NCBI GenBank assembly: GCA_014529385.2
Contig: CM043966.1
Coordinates: 144,446,711-144,510,710, forward strand
Reading direction: 5' to 3'
Length of the DNA stretch: 64,000 bases
From: Adiantum capillus-veneris
Taxonomy: Eukaryota > Streptophyta > Polypodiopsida > Polypodiales > Pteridaceae
Below are positions 10,755 through 21,809 of this stretch, piece after piece. A program made the translations under genes and the position numbers. Position 1 is the first letter of the stretch. Each line of letters begins with the position of its first letter. The notes below the pieces were generated by a model, which worked only from the letters and a program-made list of their open reading frames with translations, ran no database searches and was not told where the DNA came from.

Positions 10755-11455
10755 GTGGTAGCCTTTGCTCAGACAACCCAAAAGAACCAGATAATAGCAC
10801 CACCATCACTGGACAAAGAAAAAAAACGATGGGTGCCAATAAAACAAAACACAATACCCATGGAGAACAACCAAGGAACTGCCAACCATGTTCACTACAA
10901 AAATAAGACAACACAGACCACAGTGAATAGATCAAGGTTAGCAACATGCAAAAAAGAAGTATGGGTACTAAAGGATAGAGGCGACCTAGCATACAAACCA
11001 CAATACAACATGAGAAGTCAACAAAGGAACACAATTAAACCAACAACCAAGGGAATAAAAAAGATATGGATCCCAAAGAGAATGCTCATTAACCACTTAA
11101 ATGTGTCATGTATTTGGATCCCCAAACCAAATCAACAGTAACTCCCTTCAGTACAAGCAACACCAGCAGCCAGCCACTCACTAAATATGAAACCGGCAAA
11201 CCGATCTATGTGGGTGCCGATCAGAAGAACAACAATGACGACCTAGGAAGAGGCAATAAAACTACAAAAGCCTCCACAATAGAACTCCGAAGGGCAATTA
11301 ATAGAGAACAAGATTATAGCTACAACGGAAATGACACTTCCATTAACGGAAACAACCACGACCATATCGACAGTAGCGGCAACCCAAGCAACTTTTGCAA
11401 AGAAGACGATCAAACAAAGAGCTGTAGAGTTACAACTTTTACTTGCAAAGAATAA
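10755..11455 (+). pseudogene. G1 repeated W-V/I-P motif region
   Basis: It starts ten bases after the second retropepsin. No known domain is recognised. One frame carries five copies of a short motif centred on Trp: KKRWVPIK (Trp codon 10830), KEVWVLKD (10962), KKIWIPKR (11067), SCIWIPKP (11115) and, after a TAA at 11139, SMWVPIRR (11211), spaced 44, 35, 16 and 32 residues. The surroundings are rich in N, Q, T and K. Element C has similar motifs at 42278-42440. The function is unknown; a binding repeat is only a guess. Confidence 0.55.
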
Positions 11456-13153
11456 ATTCCAACCCAACCAAGAACAAACAGGAAACCTCGACGTCGAATG
11501 CCCATAAGCATCTTGCTTATTCCCTCCTCTCGCACATCATTAATTTTTCCATGCATTGACTGAGTATGCATCAAATAGGGCCACATTACAAGGCCGCGCA
11601 TTAGCATAATTTTTAACCCATGCACTACACATACCCTGAGGCGATACCTTGTCGTCCGGGAGGACTCCGACTAGGAGGGGGGGAGGCATTCTCAATGCGG
11701 ACCCAATGAAGGTGAAAAGAGAAAAAAAGGGCATGTTTTTTGACTATTTTGAAGGGTTTTGGTTTGATTGCAAAATTTTCTGGACTAACCAAGTACATAT
11801 GCCATTATACAGCACGGATCTACAAGTATATGGGGCCAAACGCCAAATTATGCCTCTAGGTGTGTGTATATATGTAAAAATAGTCATTTTTCGGGCAAAT
11901 ATTGGTAAAACGGAGAAATCCGGCCATTAAAACTGCATGTGAGTGTACATAGTGTTTTGCGGTGATTTTTTTGAGTTATTGTGATTTTTGGAGATTTTTT
12001 GGATTTAGTTTGCTATTTTCTTTTTAATTTTACTAATTATCGGTAGAAAAACTTCAAAAATACAAAAGGCAGGTGAAATACGGTTGTATAATGAAAAACA
12101 AAAAATATGGGGATAATTAGTGACTATAGGAAAACATATGGTACAATGGGGGTGTAATTATGTGAATGTAGCGGAAGCGTGTTTTGGCCAGATTTTGACC
12201 GAAACGTCAAATTTCTCAAAAATTGGGCAAATGGAGTCCAAATCCGGAACTTTTTGAGCCTAAACTGCATCTCACAAGAAGTTAGGATCACATGTCAAAT
12301 TTCATAGAAAGTGGTCTGGGGACCCCCATTATAAGATTTTTTCACTTCTCTTAGAGCTCATTTATGCTATTTCCTTCTTGAGAGAGAGGTCTAGCCACCT
12401 AGAATGAACCGGACTTCCAGCTGCTTCTACGATGCGCACGACCACTCGAAACGCTCCAGATATGAGAGGTAGGCTCAGCACCTTGAGCTTTTTGCGTATG
12501 TTTGATGTTTTATCGTTAAAACTAGTGTAGGGTTCACACGGGGAACATGCATTAGAGAACTACAGGTAGAGGTAGCCACCTAACGGCTAACCCAATAGCA
12601 ATAAGGCTTCAAAGGGGGTTTACCCTAGCATAGGAGACCACTCTTGAATGCACAAAGGCGGCAAAAAACCATTGGGAAAAACCCTGGCACCACAAGCCCT
12701 GCAAGAGGCCACCAAGTGGTAAATCGGTGGAAAGTCGCCCAAATGCTACCAAAATTCATGGGTAGGAGCATCTGGACATGCTCTACAAGGCTATATAGTC
12801 CACATGGCCATAAGGCGACCCGAAGCGGGACTAAGCTTCAGAAACGGCATCGGACACACAAAGCATCAACTAGCTCTCACGGCCAAACCGGATGTCCTTT
12901 TGCCACCAAACTTCACGAGCGGCTTGCCTAGACCATCAACAACCAAGTCCTATGATGGCAGACCACCACAAGTCATTCATCACATTTAGACAAGAGTTGA
13001 CCTCATATGCATCAAAAAAGGAAAGTCAAAGCATAGAGGCAATAAAGGGTCATAGACCTACCAAAACTAGTCCAAATCACATGAAACTTGCACAATATAC
13101 TTATTATCACATTGCCAAGCTAACTGTGGAGTCAGATATGAAAAATAGTAAAA

Positions 13154-13787
13154 TAGACATCCTACGCGTAGGATGTCTAAATGCCCTATTTGACTTCCAA
13201 CTGGTGTTTTTGAGTTCCACATATCTTTATAACATCTTCACAAGCTCATATTCCACATATCTTTATAACATCTTCACAAGCTCATATATCAAATTTCAAG
13301 CCAGACCCATCACATTTGGCCCCGAAAACCTCAAAGATGCACTTTTCTGAGCCTAAAAACACTAAACATGCTCCTAACAACACCAATACTTATCCAAATC
13401 AAAATCTAAGAACAGGGCCATCTTCTACATGCTAAGGGCTACCCATAGAACCAAAATCAAGTCATTCTGAGATAAGAGACATACTACGCGTTGGATTTCT
13501 CCAAGGTCATATTGACCTTCTGTGCAGGAGTTGACATCATGGGAGTCTTTTACATGGTATAAGAAGCCTATATATTAAATTTCAAGCCAATTGGATATCA
13601 TTTGCCCATCCATATAGGACATCCTACCCATTTTGTGAGCCATAATCCTAAATCTGCTCAAAATTGCACTTTTTGATGTCCAAACCAAATTCCAAGTTCA
13701 TAGCCATGTTGCACAGGTCAAGGGCCACAAGCATGTCAAGTTTCATCAAAATCAGAGCAAGTAGACATACTACGTGTAGGATGTCTA
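13154..13787. repeat. Cluster of three 26-bp palindromes (G1 3' block)
   Basis: Copies lie at 13154-13179, 13476-13501 and 13762-13787, about 322 and 286 bp apart. The first is a perfect palindrome: TAGACATCCTACG followed by its exact reverse complement. The third shares its upstream context CAGAGCAAG with the leader copy at 1860. Confidence 0.85.
13215..13286 (+). repeat. 36-bp tandem duplication
   Basis: Two identical 36-base units (13215-13250 and 13251-13286) beginning TTCCACATATCTTTATAACA. This is a recent local duplication within the non-coding block of G1. Confidence 0.9.
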
Positions 13788-13952
13788 CATGCTTATTTTT
13801 CAGCCAAAAACCTACTGTGGGCACATGCATGGCTTCCCTAGTCCCTTTTGAGTTCTTATTTCAATTTTCAAGTCATTTCGGTCCTGAAGCCCACAAGCAG
13901 TTGGATTCAAGATGACCTACTAGAAGCCAATGATCTAAGAATCTAACAAGGA

Positions 13953-16900
13953 GTGTATAAAGATCCGGAGGGAAATGCAATGGAGCTACCCATGATCCCT
14001 CAAGAGCTCAATGAATTTGTCAGGAGCAAGATGGGGGACTACTTGGAGAAACTGGATCTCCACAATTACTTTGACGCATTGACAGTAGGGATTGATGTTA
14101 AAAGAGTGTGGGAATTTGTCACCACAATCAAAGAGAACAGCATAGCCAGAGTTACAGATCTGCAAGGCAAGCCTAACAAGATGATTGTCATCACAGAGAA
14201 GGTGGTGGCAACAACACTTGATCTCTCTAATGCATGAGACAATGTGACTAAGAGGCGGGAGGACATTAAGGTCTACTCAGAGAAGAAAAATAACTATACA
14301 TTTGAAGATATTGCAAACCCGGAGGTGGCCATCATGAGCCAATTATACAATCAGTACTTCCACATGTGTACCAAGCGGCCATAGAAATACAGGATGCCAC
14401 CTGGAGCTATTGCCACCACTTTCACTTGGGTGATACAGAAGAGTTGCCCGAGGGAGATGGACTAGGCCACTTACATTCACTACAACCTTGTGAGAATGGG
14501 GACCAAAAATCCCACTTATATTGTGCCTGGTGAGTTGATAACCAAAGTCATCTATGGAGCATTGGATGCCAAGGGAAATTGGCCTCTACCTCCCTCCCAA
14601 AATGATTGGCTCAAGTTGAAGGAAGACAAAGAAGAAGAGCCTCCTAAGGCTCCAAGGGTAGCCACAAGGTTGAAGCGCTGTTTAGAGATAGTTCCAGAAG
14701 AGCCTCCATAGACCAAGAAGGGGAAGACAGCGACTCTACAGGTTTCAGTGATGAAGGAAACAAAGTCACAGAAAGCAGCAAGCATGGAAAGACTAATAGA
14801 GAGTTTTAGAGCTGAGAGGATGCTAAAGGGGGACCTAAGAGAAATATGGAAGCCCTCACTTGAGGCTATGTGTGGATCTTCTCGAAGGATTAAAAGGGAT
14901 ATCTTTGAAGATTATATAAATAATTTCCAGATCTTAGATGCTATGGCTGAGAATATCCCAAACATACCTTTTACCGAAGAAGAAGTTGATGATGTGAGAC
15001 GACAGCTATTGAAAGAGCAAGAAAATGCAGAAAGAGAGAGGAAAACAAATGTTGATCAGGACTTCAAGAAGAAGCATCCAACCCCACCATCAAGCCGAGA
15101 ATCCAGCCCTCCACCATCACCACCTCCTCATAGTCCTCCTCAACCTCTAGAGACTGAGGAGTTAATTAAATATGAGAAGCTGCAAGTCTCTAAGAAAGAA
15201 CGTGACAAAGAGAAAGAGTCTGAACCAGAGCTGGAGAAGCCAGATCCAGAAGTAAAAAACTATAGAATATTTCTTGATCCACTAGCTACTGGATACTCTC
15301 GAGAAGAGGCAGCTCATGCAGCTTTTCAGTTGTCTAGCACTAGGCCCAAAGAATATATGCTGAGCCCTAGATTGGTGGAGTTGAAGGAAATGGCCACAAA
15401 TACAATGGATTTACAGCCACAAACCAATGATTGGGATGAGGTGATGCAAAGACTCACTGGGCTCAGAGCAAGGTCTATGGCCATTGAGATTGAGTGTGAT
15501 AATCTCAAAGTAAATGAAGCTCAAATCAAATCCGAGGTAGACTCACTACAAAAGCAGGACCAAGAGAACACACAGAAGCAAGCCAAAGCTGCAAGCTGAT
15601 CTAGATGCAGCACTAAAAAGATGCCAAGAGCTGGAAAGTTAGAGTCAGGCAGCAGACTAAAAGCTTCAAAGAGCAAATGAGGAGTATAAGAAAATCAGCA
15701 AATCACTAATGGATGCGGAGAAAGAAAGGGACAACTTGACACTCTAGCTTGCCGATGAGTCCAAAGAAGTGGAGACTTTGAGGAATGCTAAGGAAAAAGC
15801 TGAGCTGAACATGAGGACAGAGTTATAGAGCTGAAAGAAATAAAAGTGAAAGATCAGACAATGCAGAGGCTAAGGGCATCTCCGGGGAGAGTCAGAGCCG
15901 CGGCCTCAACTAGCACTACTTCAGAGAAGGATATGTATGAAGAACAGATGAAGGAAATCCAAAAGGAGTTGACACTAGAAAAGAGACAAAGATTGATGTT
16001 GGCCAAGGGCTCCCTAGTGATGCAAAGCCGTTTGGAGGATGAGAACAAGGCAATGAAAGATGAGCTAGCAGCCTTGAAAAAGAAGATGGACGAGGATCTC
16101 AAGAAAATGCAAACTGAAAATGAAGACACCAAGAAGAATCTAGAAGAGGCTGAGAAAGCCAATGCTCAACTGAACAACCTTTTAGTGACCATGGGGGATC
16201 AAGCTGAACACGATAATAAAGAATAGAAACAGAAGATTCATGAGTTAAAAGGCCAACAGCAGACTGAAGAGCCACAATTGATCACAGGGCCAGCAGCTAT
16301 GGAAGGAATAGATATAGACAATGTGTCAAATCCAGTGGACACAACAATGCAAGAGGACATCCTTGTGGGACCATCCCAAGAGCCCCGGGATCTGACAAAA
16401 GAAGAATAGGACAATCTACAAAAGGCAATAGAAGCGGCCATAAAAGACACAGCCAAAGAAGCAATGTAGTGGGAGCAAAGGATATTGAAGTCTATGACCA
16501 TTCAGAAATTAGATGCAAATGTCCTTCGACATGAATGGCTACAACCCTCTCTCCCATATCCTCTTCTCAAGTATGAAGTTGCTACAATAAACAAAAAGAT
16601 TAAAGAGGAGCCGATAGTGCCACTATATGAAGAAGATATCACCAAACCAGAAGGTGTTAAGTTGATTGTGGACTCTTAGCCAAAATGGAGGAAGGCATGG
16701 CTAACTAAATGCCCACAGTATTTAGTACATTTGGTAGAGGCGCCTAAAATAATCAGAGACAACCTTAGCTTTTTCCCTCTACCAAGGATGGGGACCTGGA
16801 AAGAATAAGAACTGCTGAAGAAAAGCCACCCCACATGGCTCAACTACCCAAAGCTGTCAGGCTTGAAGGCAGGCGAGAGAATGAGTGAGCAATACACGGT

Positions 16901-17273
16901 GAAAACCCTAACGGGAACCATTAAATTGCTCACTGGCTTGCCTGACCTCTCTTGCATTATGCTCAGGAAGATATGTAAAACCCTTCTTGCAGTTTTTGAG
17001 ATCTTTAAACCTGGACAGGCAACAGACAACATATTTTTCTTCCAAGATACATATAGATGTGCTTATGAACTCTCTGCTCAACCTTCCAATGAAGTGATAC
17101 ATGCCCTCTACCAGCGCATAATGCTTTTGCCCTCGTACCATCTCCAGGCCTTTGAAGAAGCCTTCTACACCGGTTTCTTCACCACCATCCATATAGATAT
17201 ATTCGGCCCTACATTTTTGGCTCAGCATGCACGGTATGAATCTGTTCTGAAGATGCGCAAAAGCCTACATTGA
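13953..17273 (+). pseudogene. G1 3' ORF: large coiled-coil protein (env position)
   Basis: One frame can be followed for about 1,107 codons from a GTG at 13953 (no clear ATG) to TGA 17271-17273, 40 bases before the polypurine tract. It is broken by stops (for example 14235, 14709, 16224, 16677) and by two compensating frameshifts at about 15590 and 15825. N-terminal residues 30-95 (VWEFVTTIKENSIARV, then LQGKPNKMIVITEKVVATTL) faintly recall the plant transposon-associated domain of Tat/Athila accessory ORFs. 15090-15150 is proline/serine-rich. 15480-16220 is a long heptad-like coiled coil (KDELAALKKKMDEDLKK). A globular C-terminus follows (16860-17270). I see no signal peptide or membrane segment, so an envelope role is not supported. 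Confidence 0.6.
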
Positions 17274-17312
17274 AGAAGAAGTTCTACTGTCATGTCGGGG
17301 ACGACATGATCT

Positions 17313-17324
17313 AGCAAGGGGGAG
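17313..17324 (+). other. Polypurine tract of G1
   Basis: AGCAAGGGGGAG lies directly before the TG of the 3' LTR, where plus-strand DNA synthesis is primed. Confidence 0.9.
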
Positions 17325-18246
17325 TGTTAGCAGCTGAACACACTCAACGGAGGATGATTAACCGGCGGGATACTAATTTCCTTTGTAATCATTCCTTAAT
17401 TGAGAAGAAACCGTCATTTCACCTTTGTAAATAGTGGGGCTTGCAGAAGCTTCCAAATTGTATCCCATTTTTGACATTTAGAGTTAGTAAATGGTTAAAT
17501 TGGAACATTAGGGTTTGAGATTGTAAGGTATTTATAGCACTTTTGACCTTAATGCAAAAGACCTTTTGTCATTTTCATAAGTTTGTCTGTGTGAGTGAGC
17601 GTACTCTGTGTAAGAGAGAGAGAGTGAGAGTTCAGAGCTTCGCTACGCGCGCCCTAGTGATCCGTTTGAAGAACCGAGAAGTGCAGCTCCTTGCCGGCCA
17701 AAGAGAGCTACGCGCCAAGCTCATCAGTGCACGCGTACGGCCCCATTTTGCGAGATAGACCCATGAGCCTTATCTAGGACTTTGGTGAGTTTTTGGTGTC
17801 TGCTTTCTTATTGCAGCATATCCACGCGTTTGAATCAAGATAAGCTACGCATTAGGCATGTTCGTTTTAGAAAACGTCGACGTGTAAGTTTCAACCAGAC
17901 ATCCTACGTGATTTTGCACCACGTGTTTAGGGTTGGGGTTTTGGGTCACGGAACTTATGGAGAGCAACCTATTGGTGTTAATAGGATTTCCCTCAAGTTT
18001 TGTAGCGTTTCAAGAACGTTTGATGGGTATTTGGATTTTGAACGCATTGTAGGAAATCTCTTCTTGTGTACTCTTGAAGGCTGTAACTTTGAAATTGGGT
18101 AGAGACCTATGTAGGAAGTAGTCAATAGTCGGTTGAGTGTAGGTTGACACCCTATGCTTGCTTCCACGCGCCTACGTCCTTAGCTGACAAATCTTGTTAG
18201 GTGAGTTCTCGCTGTGCTGAGGTCCGTCGCGGCGTATCCGCTAACA
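17325..18246 (+). repeat. 3' LTR of G1 (922 bp)
   Basis: Begins TGTTAGCAGC and ends GCTAACA, so the ends form the inverted TGTTAGC/GCTAACA typical of LTRs. It is preceded by a polypurine tract and its 3' half matches 120-622. The divergence between the two copies is obvious by eye, so the insertion is old. The base run after it is ATTCC; the matching target duplication would lie outside the window. Confidence 0.9.
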
Positions 18247-18780
18247 ATTCCTTCAATGGGACTTATGAGATTCTTGGATACGGGCAAGGCCAGACAACCG
18301 AAACTATCACAGATGGAAACTCCTTCAGTGAGTCCAATGGACCCTTCATATATTGTGTCGCGTGGAGTTTTGGTACAGTCTGAACCCACAAGTAGTAGTT
18401 TTACTTTTCCAAATCTAGTGCATCTTTCCCTTGATGACACAACGGCTACCATGCCTACCCCAATGATGGGCATGCCAAGAAACATGCCATGGACCTCATT
18501 TGTTAGTAAATCACTGCTACATGGTAGCTCAATGCCTGCAAACAGTACTTACAAGTGTGTACCAATCGTATACATCTATGGGTCCTCGTACTCATGTGGC
18601 CCCTACCCCTCCCACTGTTTCAACAACCTATGCTCCACAACCACAAAACCCAAGCTCTTATTTCAATGGGACCATACCATGTCACATCCAACGTTGGTGC
18701 AACCAAAGTTGTTCCAAGCTGGAAAGTGATCTATGTCACGTGAAGGCTGTAGGTACGTGCAGTGCAGAAGGTTAAAGCAG
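18247..18780 (+). pseudogene. Possible gag N-terminal fragment of a gypsy element
   Basis: The sequence just right of G1 translates in shifting frames to methionine-, proline- and serine-rich text (MPTPMMGMPRNMPWTS at about 18450; MGPRTHVAPTPPTVSTTYAP in another frame). It resembles in composition the N-terminal gag segment of element C near 32960. No diagnostic motif is present, so this is a composition-based guess. G1 probably inserted into or beside it. Confidence 0.3.
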
Positions 18781-20511
18781 GTATGAAGTCCCTAGGAAGC
18801 CAAAGGGTAGCAAAAATGTATGTTTTAAGCGGCTTTTTCAGGCCAAAAGGCTCCAGGCTAGCCCAGATAGGATAGCAAATAAAGGTGCCTAAAATGCCAA
18901 GTCAGTACTCTAGAATGTAGTGTTCAATGTTCTCTAGAAGAGGATCTAGAAGACTTGTCAAACAGAGCCCCGATGCTCAAGATATTGCAGTTCAAAGTTA
19001 GAAGGTTTAGCAGATCCCCGACTGAGAGGGCATCTGAGGACAGATGGCCCAGGCATATGTCAGCAGATAGATGTGTAGAGCTCAAAGTATGAAGCATGCA
19101 TGTCTTCTTGGATTGCCAATAAGAGCTCTAGATAGCAAGTTATGGTTAGTTAAAGTTTTGTTGGGGGGCAGTTATGGGCCAAGTCGATCGCATTGGAGGA
19201 TGTGCCATCTAGCATTTTTTAAGCCTCGACACATTTTTTGCAGATAGATCAAATCGTGTGGAGTCAACAAGGATTGAAAGCTCGTGCTTTTGAGCCCCGA
19301 GCCCCAAGCTACGGCCTGAGGAGGCCTCGAACAATTGAGAGTGAAGCAGGTGGAGATGATTTTTTAAAGTTTTGGTCGCCTCGAATCGCGAGCATGGCAA
19401 AGTCAGAGTGCGATGAGCACGGGGAAGTTCGAAGTCAAGAACCGGCTCCATCGATCGGGCTTTACGGCTCCAAAATCCGATCACCAAGTGGGATATTAGA
19501 GCAATTTGGATGCAAGGCAGTTCAAAGGGGGTTTTCCAAGACTTTGCAAAGGTTGGCCAAGGGGCAAGCCCCCCACGGGCTGCCATGTGGCAAGCAGAAT
19601 GATCCCATATGCGCAAGGTGGTTTTAAAGACCAACGGTATAAGTTTGGCATGGAAGGCCTTTTGGGAGTGTCGTAGAGAGAGGGAGCTCTCATGTGGCAT
19701 GTGGCGATGGCGTGCTTGGTGGTGGCGCTGCTCTGGCTCCGTGTTGGTGGTGCTAGATGGCGCACAGGGTGGTGGTTGACGGCTTTTGGCTGTGCACGAT
19801 GGCGCACGTGGCAGTTTTGAAAGTCTGAGGCTGAACACAGTGGGAGTCAGCGGCCAGTGGCTAGAGTGGGCCGCTCGCCAGCGGCGATAGCTAATGACGT
19901 GGCACTGCGCCTAAAACGGTTCGTGTTCCCGCGGTCCTTGAAGGCCCATTTTTTGAAGGCAAGGGAGGAGGGAATTAGCGATATCGCTAATTCCTCCCCG
20001 GCATGAAGTAGTGGACGAATCCCTCGGTGGAGAGAGATGGGGAAAGAGAGAAAGAGAACAAGGGGCGATCCCGGTGGACATAGAAAGAGAGAGAGAGAGA
20101 GTGGGCAGCCAAAGTAGCCGGTGAAAGAGTCAAAAAGAGGAAGTGCAAGAGGGAGCCTACCAAAGGGTAAAATAAAGAAGGAAAAGTAAAAAAATAAAAA
20201 GCCAAGGGGCACTAGCGACATTGCTAGTGCACCCCCCCTTCAAGAGTGCAAGTGCAAAGAGAGCAAAAGGGAGCAGGTGAAATGAGGCGGCTCCCCCCTT
20301 CCTAAGTTTCCAATCTGGAGTTCCAGATGGGCCAATGAGAGGACAATTTCCAAAGTTGAAGACCCCCCACTATAAAAGTCATTTTTTAGCCAAATGAGGG
20401 TCTTTTTTGTGTCGTTTGGAGCCTGCAAAGTGGAGCTCTCCGAGAGAGGAGTGTGCCGGTCAAATCCCTTTGTAATTTTTCATGAAAATGGCCATGGTGA
20501 TGGCATTGCAA
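18781..20511 (+). other. LTR-like region of gypsy element D with TATA box
   Basis: No supported gene. Open frames on both strands at 19209-19838 are GC-rich shadows. A possible LTR start TGTTGGGGGG lies at about 19154. The 3' part has a TATA box and downstream sequence that, once the inversion is undone, leads into the leader and gag of element D (27620 down to 26733). That makes it the likely promoter LTR of D, interrupted by copia B. The left boundary is uncertain. Confidence 0.4.
20371..20377 (+). promoter_or_regulatory. TATA box of the putative element D LTR
   Basis: TATAAAA after a C-rich run (CCCCCCAC). Its position 140 bp before the copia B insertion fits the U3/R part of an LTR. Confidence 0.5.
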
Positions 20512-20516
20512 GCCTT
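20512..20516. repeat. Target-site duplication of copia B, left copy
   Basis: GCCTT directly before the B 5' LTR. The partner AAGGC (its reverse complement, because of the inversion) is at 27690-27694. Confidence 0.85.
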
Positions 20517-20708
20517 TGTTGGGGTTTAAAGCCCAATGTGGTCGCCCAGGTAAGTGGGCGGGCCGCCAGGTATGTACACATATTCTTTTGTAAAAACCTA
20601 ATAAGAACTCACTATGCTCTACACATTACAGTAGAGCGAGTTCACCATATAGTCGTGCTCTTCTTCTCGCACTCTCTCTCGTGTCGCACTTCCGCTCGTA
20701 CTCCTTCA
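20517..20708 (+). repeat. 5' LTR of copia B (192 bp)
   Basis: Starts TGTTGGGG and ends TTCA. The same 192-bp sequence lies inverted at 27695-27886. Followed after two bases by a tRNA-Met primer site. Confidence 0.92.
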
Positions 20709-20710
20709 AC

Positions 20711-20722
20711 TGGTATCAGAGC
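20711..20722 (+). other. Copia B primer-binding site (initiator tRNA-Met)
   Basis: TGGTATCAGAGC, the standard Ty1/copia primer site complementary to the 3' end of initiator tRNA-Met. Confidence 0.92.
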
Positions 20723-21809
20723 TCAGATCGAGGCTCGGGGTAGCACTGCAGGAGGCTAGAGTCACCAACTCAGATTGGAGTGAAATTCAACAGGCAAAGA
20801 CACGGCCCCAAATCCTGCGAGATAAGCCCGAAGGACTTGGTGTTCTCAGAATTTCATTCTGAGGTCATCTCGGCCACCGTTCGGCTTCGACAAAGGTCTG
20901 CGCAGGCCATTTTCGACTACGTGGTCTCGACGGGTGCAGATCTGACTCTGCAAATTTGGGGTTTTTCGGCCTACGACTGCAGGTGCTAAGGATATCGACA
21001 CTCCCAGAGTGTAAATTTGTGGCTATCTACACATCGAAGGACGGCTCACAGTTCTTGGAGGCGTGCCACATACGGCACGGGCGCATCTACACACAGACTG
21101 TAGGCGACATCCACTAGTTCATCAGGTAGCTTGTGTTTGCTGCTTGATATTCCAGATTTCATCCTAGCATTGCAGGTACTTCCACATGGGATGTATTGTC
21201 AGAGATGATGTATGTCTGTTGAGGGTTTGCTGGCTGTGAGTCACGCAGCAAACAACCGCCGCAGCGGTTACAGCATACAGTGGGAAATTTGTGGATGTAT
21301 GACTTTGTGGGAAGTCTATGTACTGTCAAATTTACTGCAGCCTTTGTTGAGGGTCGAGTGAGGTTTTATTGAGCTGGGGGATTCTTGAATGTTGAGATCC
21401 TTTCGGTGATACAGGTCTTTGAGCGATCCCTCGAGCACCCTTAGATAGGCAGCTAGGATGTATTGACTGTGAGTTAGACAGTTTGGATTGCATCTTTGCT
21501 TTACTGCCGTTGAGGCATTGTCGCAGTCTATGCTTACAGGACAGTGACAGGACAGTGAGAGACAGTACAGGTGCAGGATAGGTTTACCCGCAGCTTACAG
21601 TGTCAGAGAGACAGTGTTTTTTGAGCTGTTTTTTGGTCTGTTTTTTGAGTACACCAGAGCCATTTTACAAAGGAGACTCTGCCAAAATTTATGCAGAATC
21701 TGAAGCTTTCTTGGTTCATTTGACAGGTTGATATTGGTTCAGAGGTCAGTTTACAGGGGAAACTCTGCTGAATTTTTCCCAGGAAAGTAAACCACTGTGA
21801 AGCGTAGCT
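20723..21809 (+). other. Copia B 5' leader (1.09 kb)
   Basis: No coding motif seen between primer site and gag ATG. Copia A has only about 60 bp in the same place, so this leader is unusually long. Short frames such as 20780-20989 carry no recognisable domain. Confidence 0.6.

Larger units (their letters stand above)
11456..13952 (+). other. G1 non-coding block between pol and the coiled-coil ORF
   Basis: I see no supported gene in these 2.5 kb. It contains an internal purine tract of 14 bases at 11673-11686 (AGGAGGGGGGGAGG), an AT-rich stretch (11930-12130), a 36-bp tandem duplication at 13215-13286 and three 26-bp palindromes. Its 3' half resembles the 5' leader of the same element in motif content. 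It may act as a leader/promoter for the downstream ORF; that is inference. Confidence 0.55.
1..18246 (+). mobile_element. Giant degenerate Ty3/gypsy LTR retrotransposon (G1)
   Basis: The order along the plus strand is partial 5' LTR, tRNA-Asp primer site, leader, gag, protease, linker, RT, RNase H, integrase, second retropepsin, W-motif region, non-coding block, coiled-coil ORF, polypurine tract and 3' LTR. RT before integrase is the Ty3/gypsy order. The length exceeds 18 kb because the 5' LTR is cut by the window edge. Typical gypsy elements are 5-12 kb; Athila/Tat/Ogre-type elements reach such sizes. Many in-frame stops and a few frameshifts show it is an old, non-autonomous copy. The clade (Tat/Athila-like, non-chromovirus) is inferred from size, the tRNA-Asp primer site and the absence of a visible chromodomain. 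Confidence 0.85.

Noticed and set aside
13953-17273. Retroviral-type envelope gene
   Set aside because: The position fits, but there is no signal peptide, transmembrane segment or cleavage site; the protein is coiled-coil and charged.
19209-19838. 209-codon minus-strand frame
   Set aside because: Proline-, serine- and arginine-rich translation of a GC-rich LTR-like region, with competing frames on the other strand and no motif.
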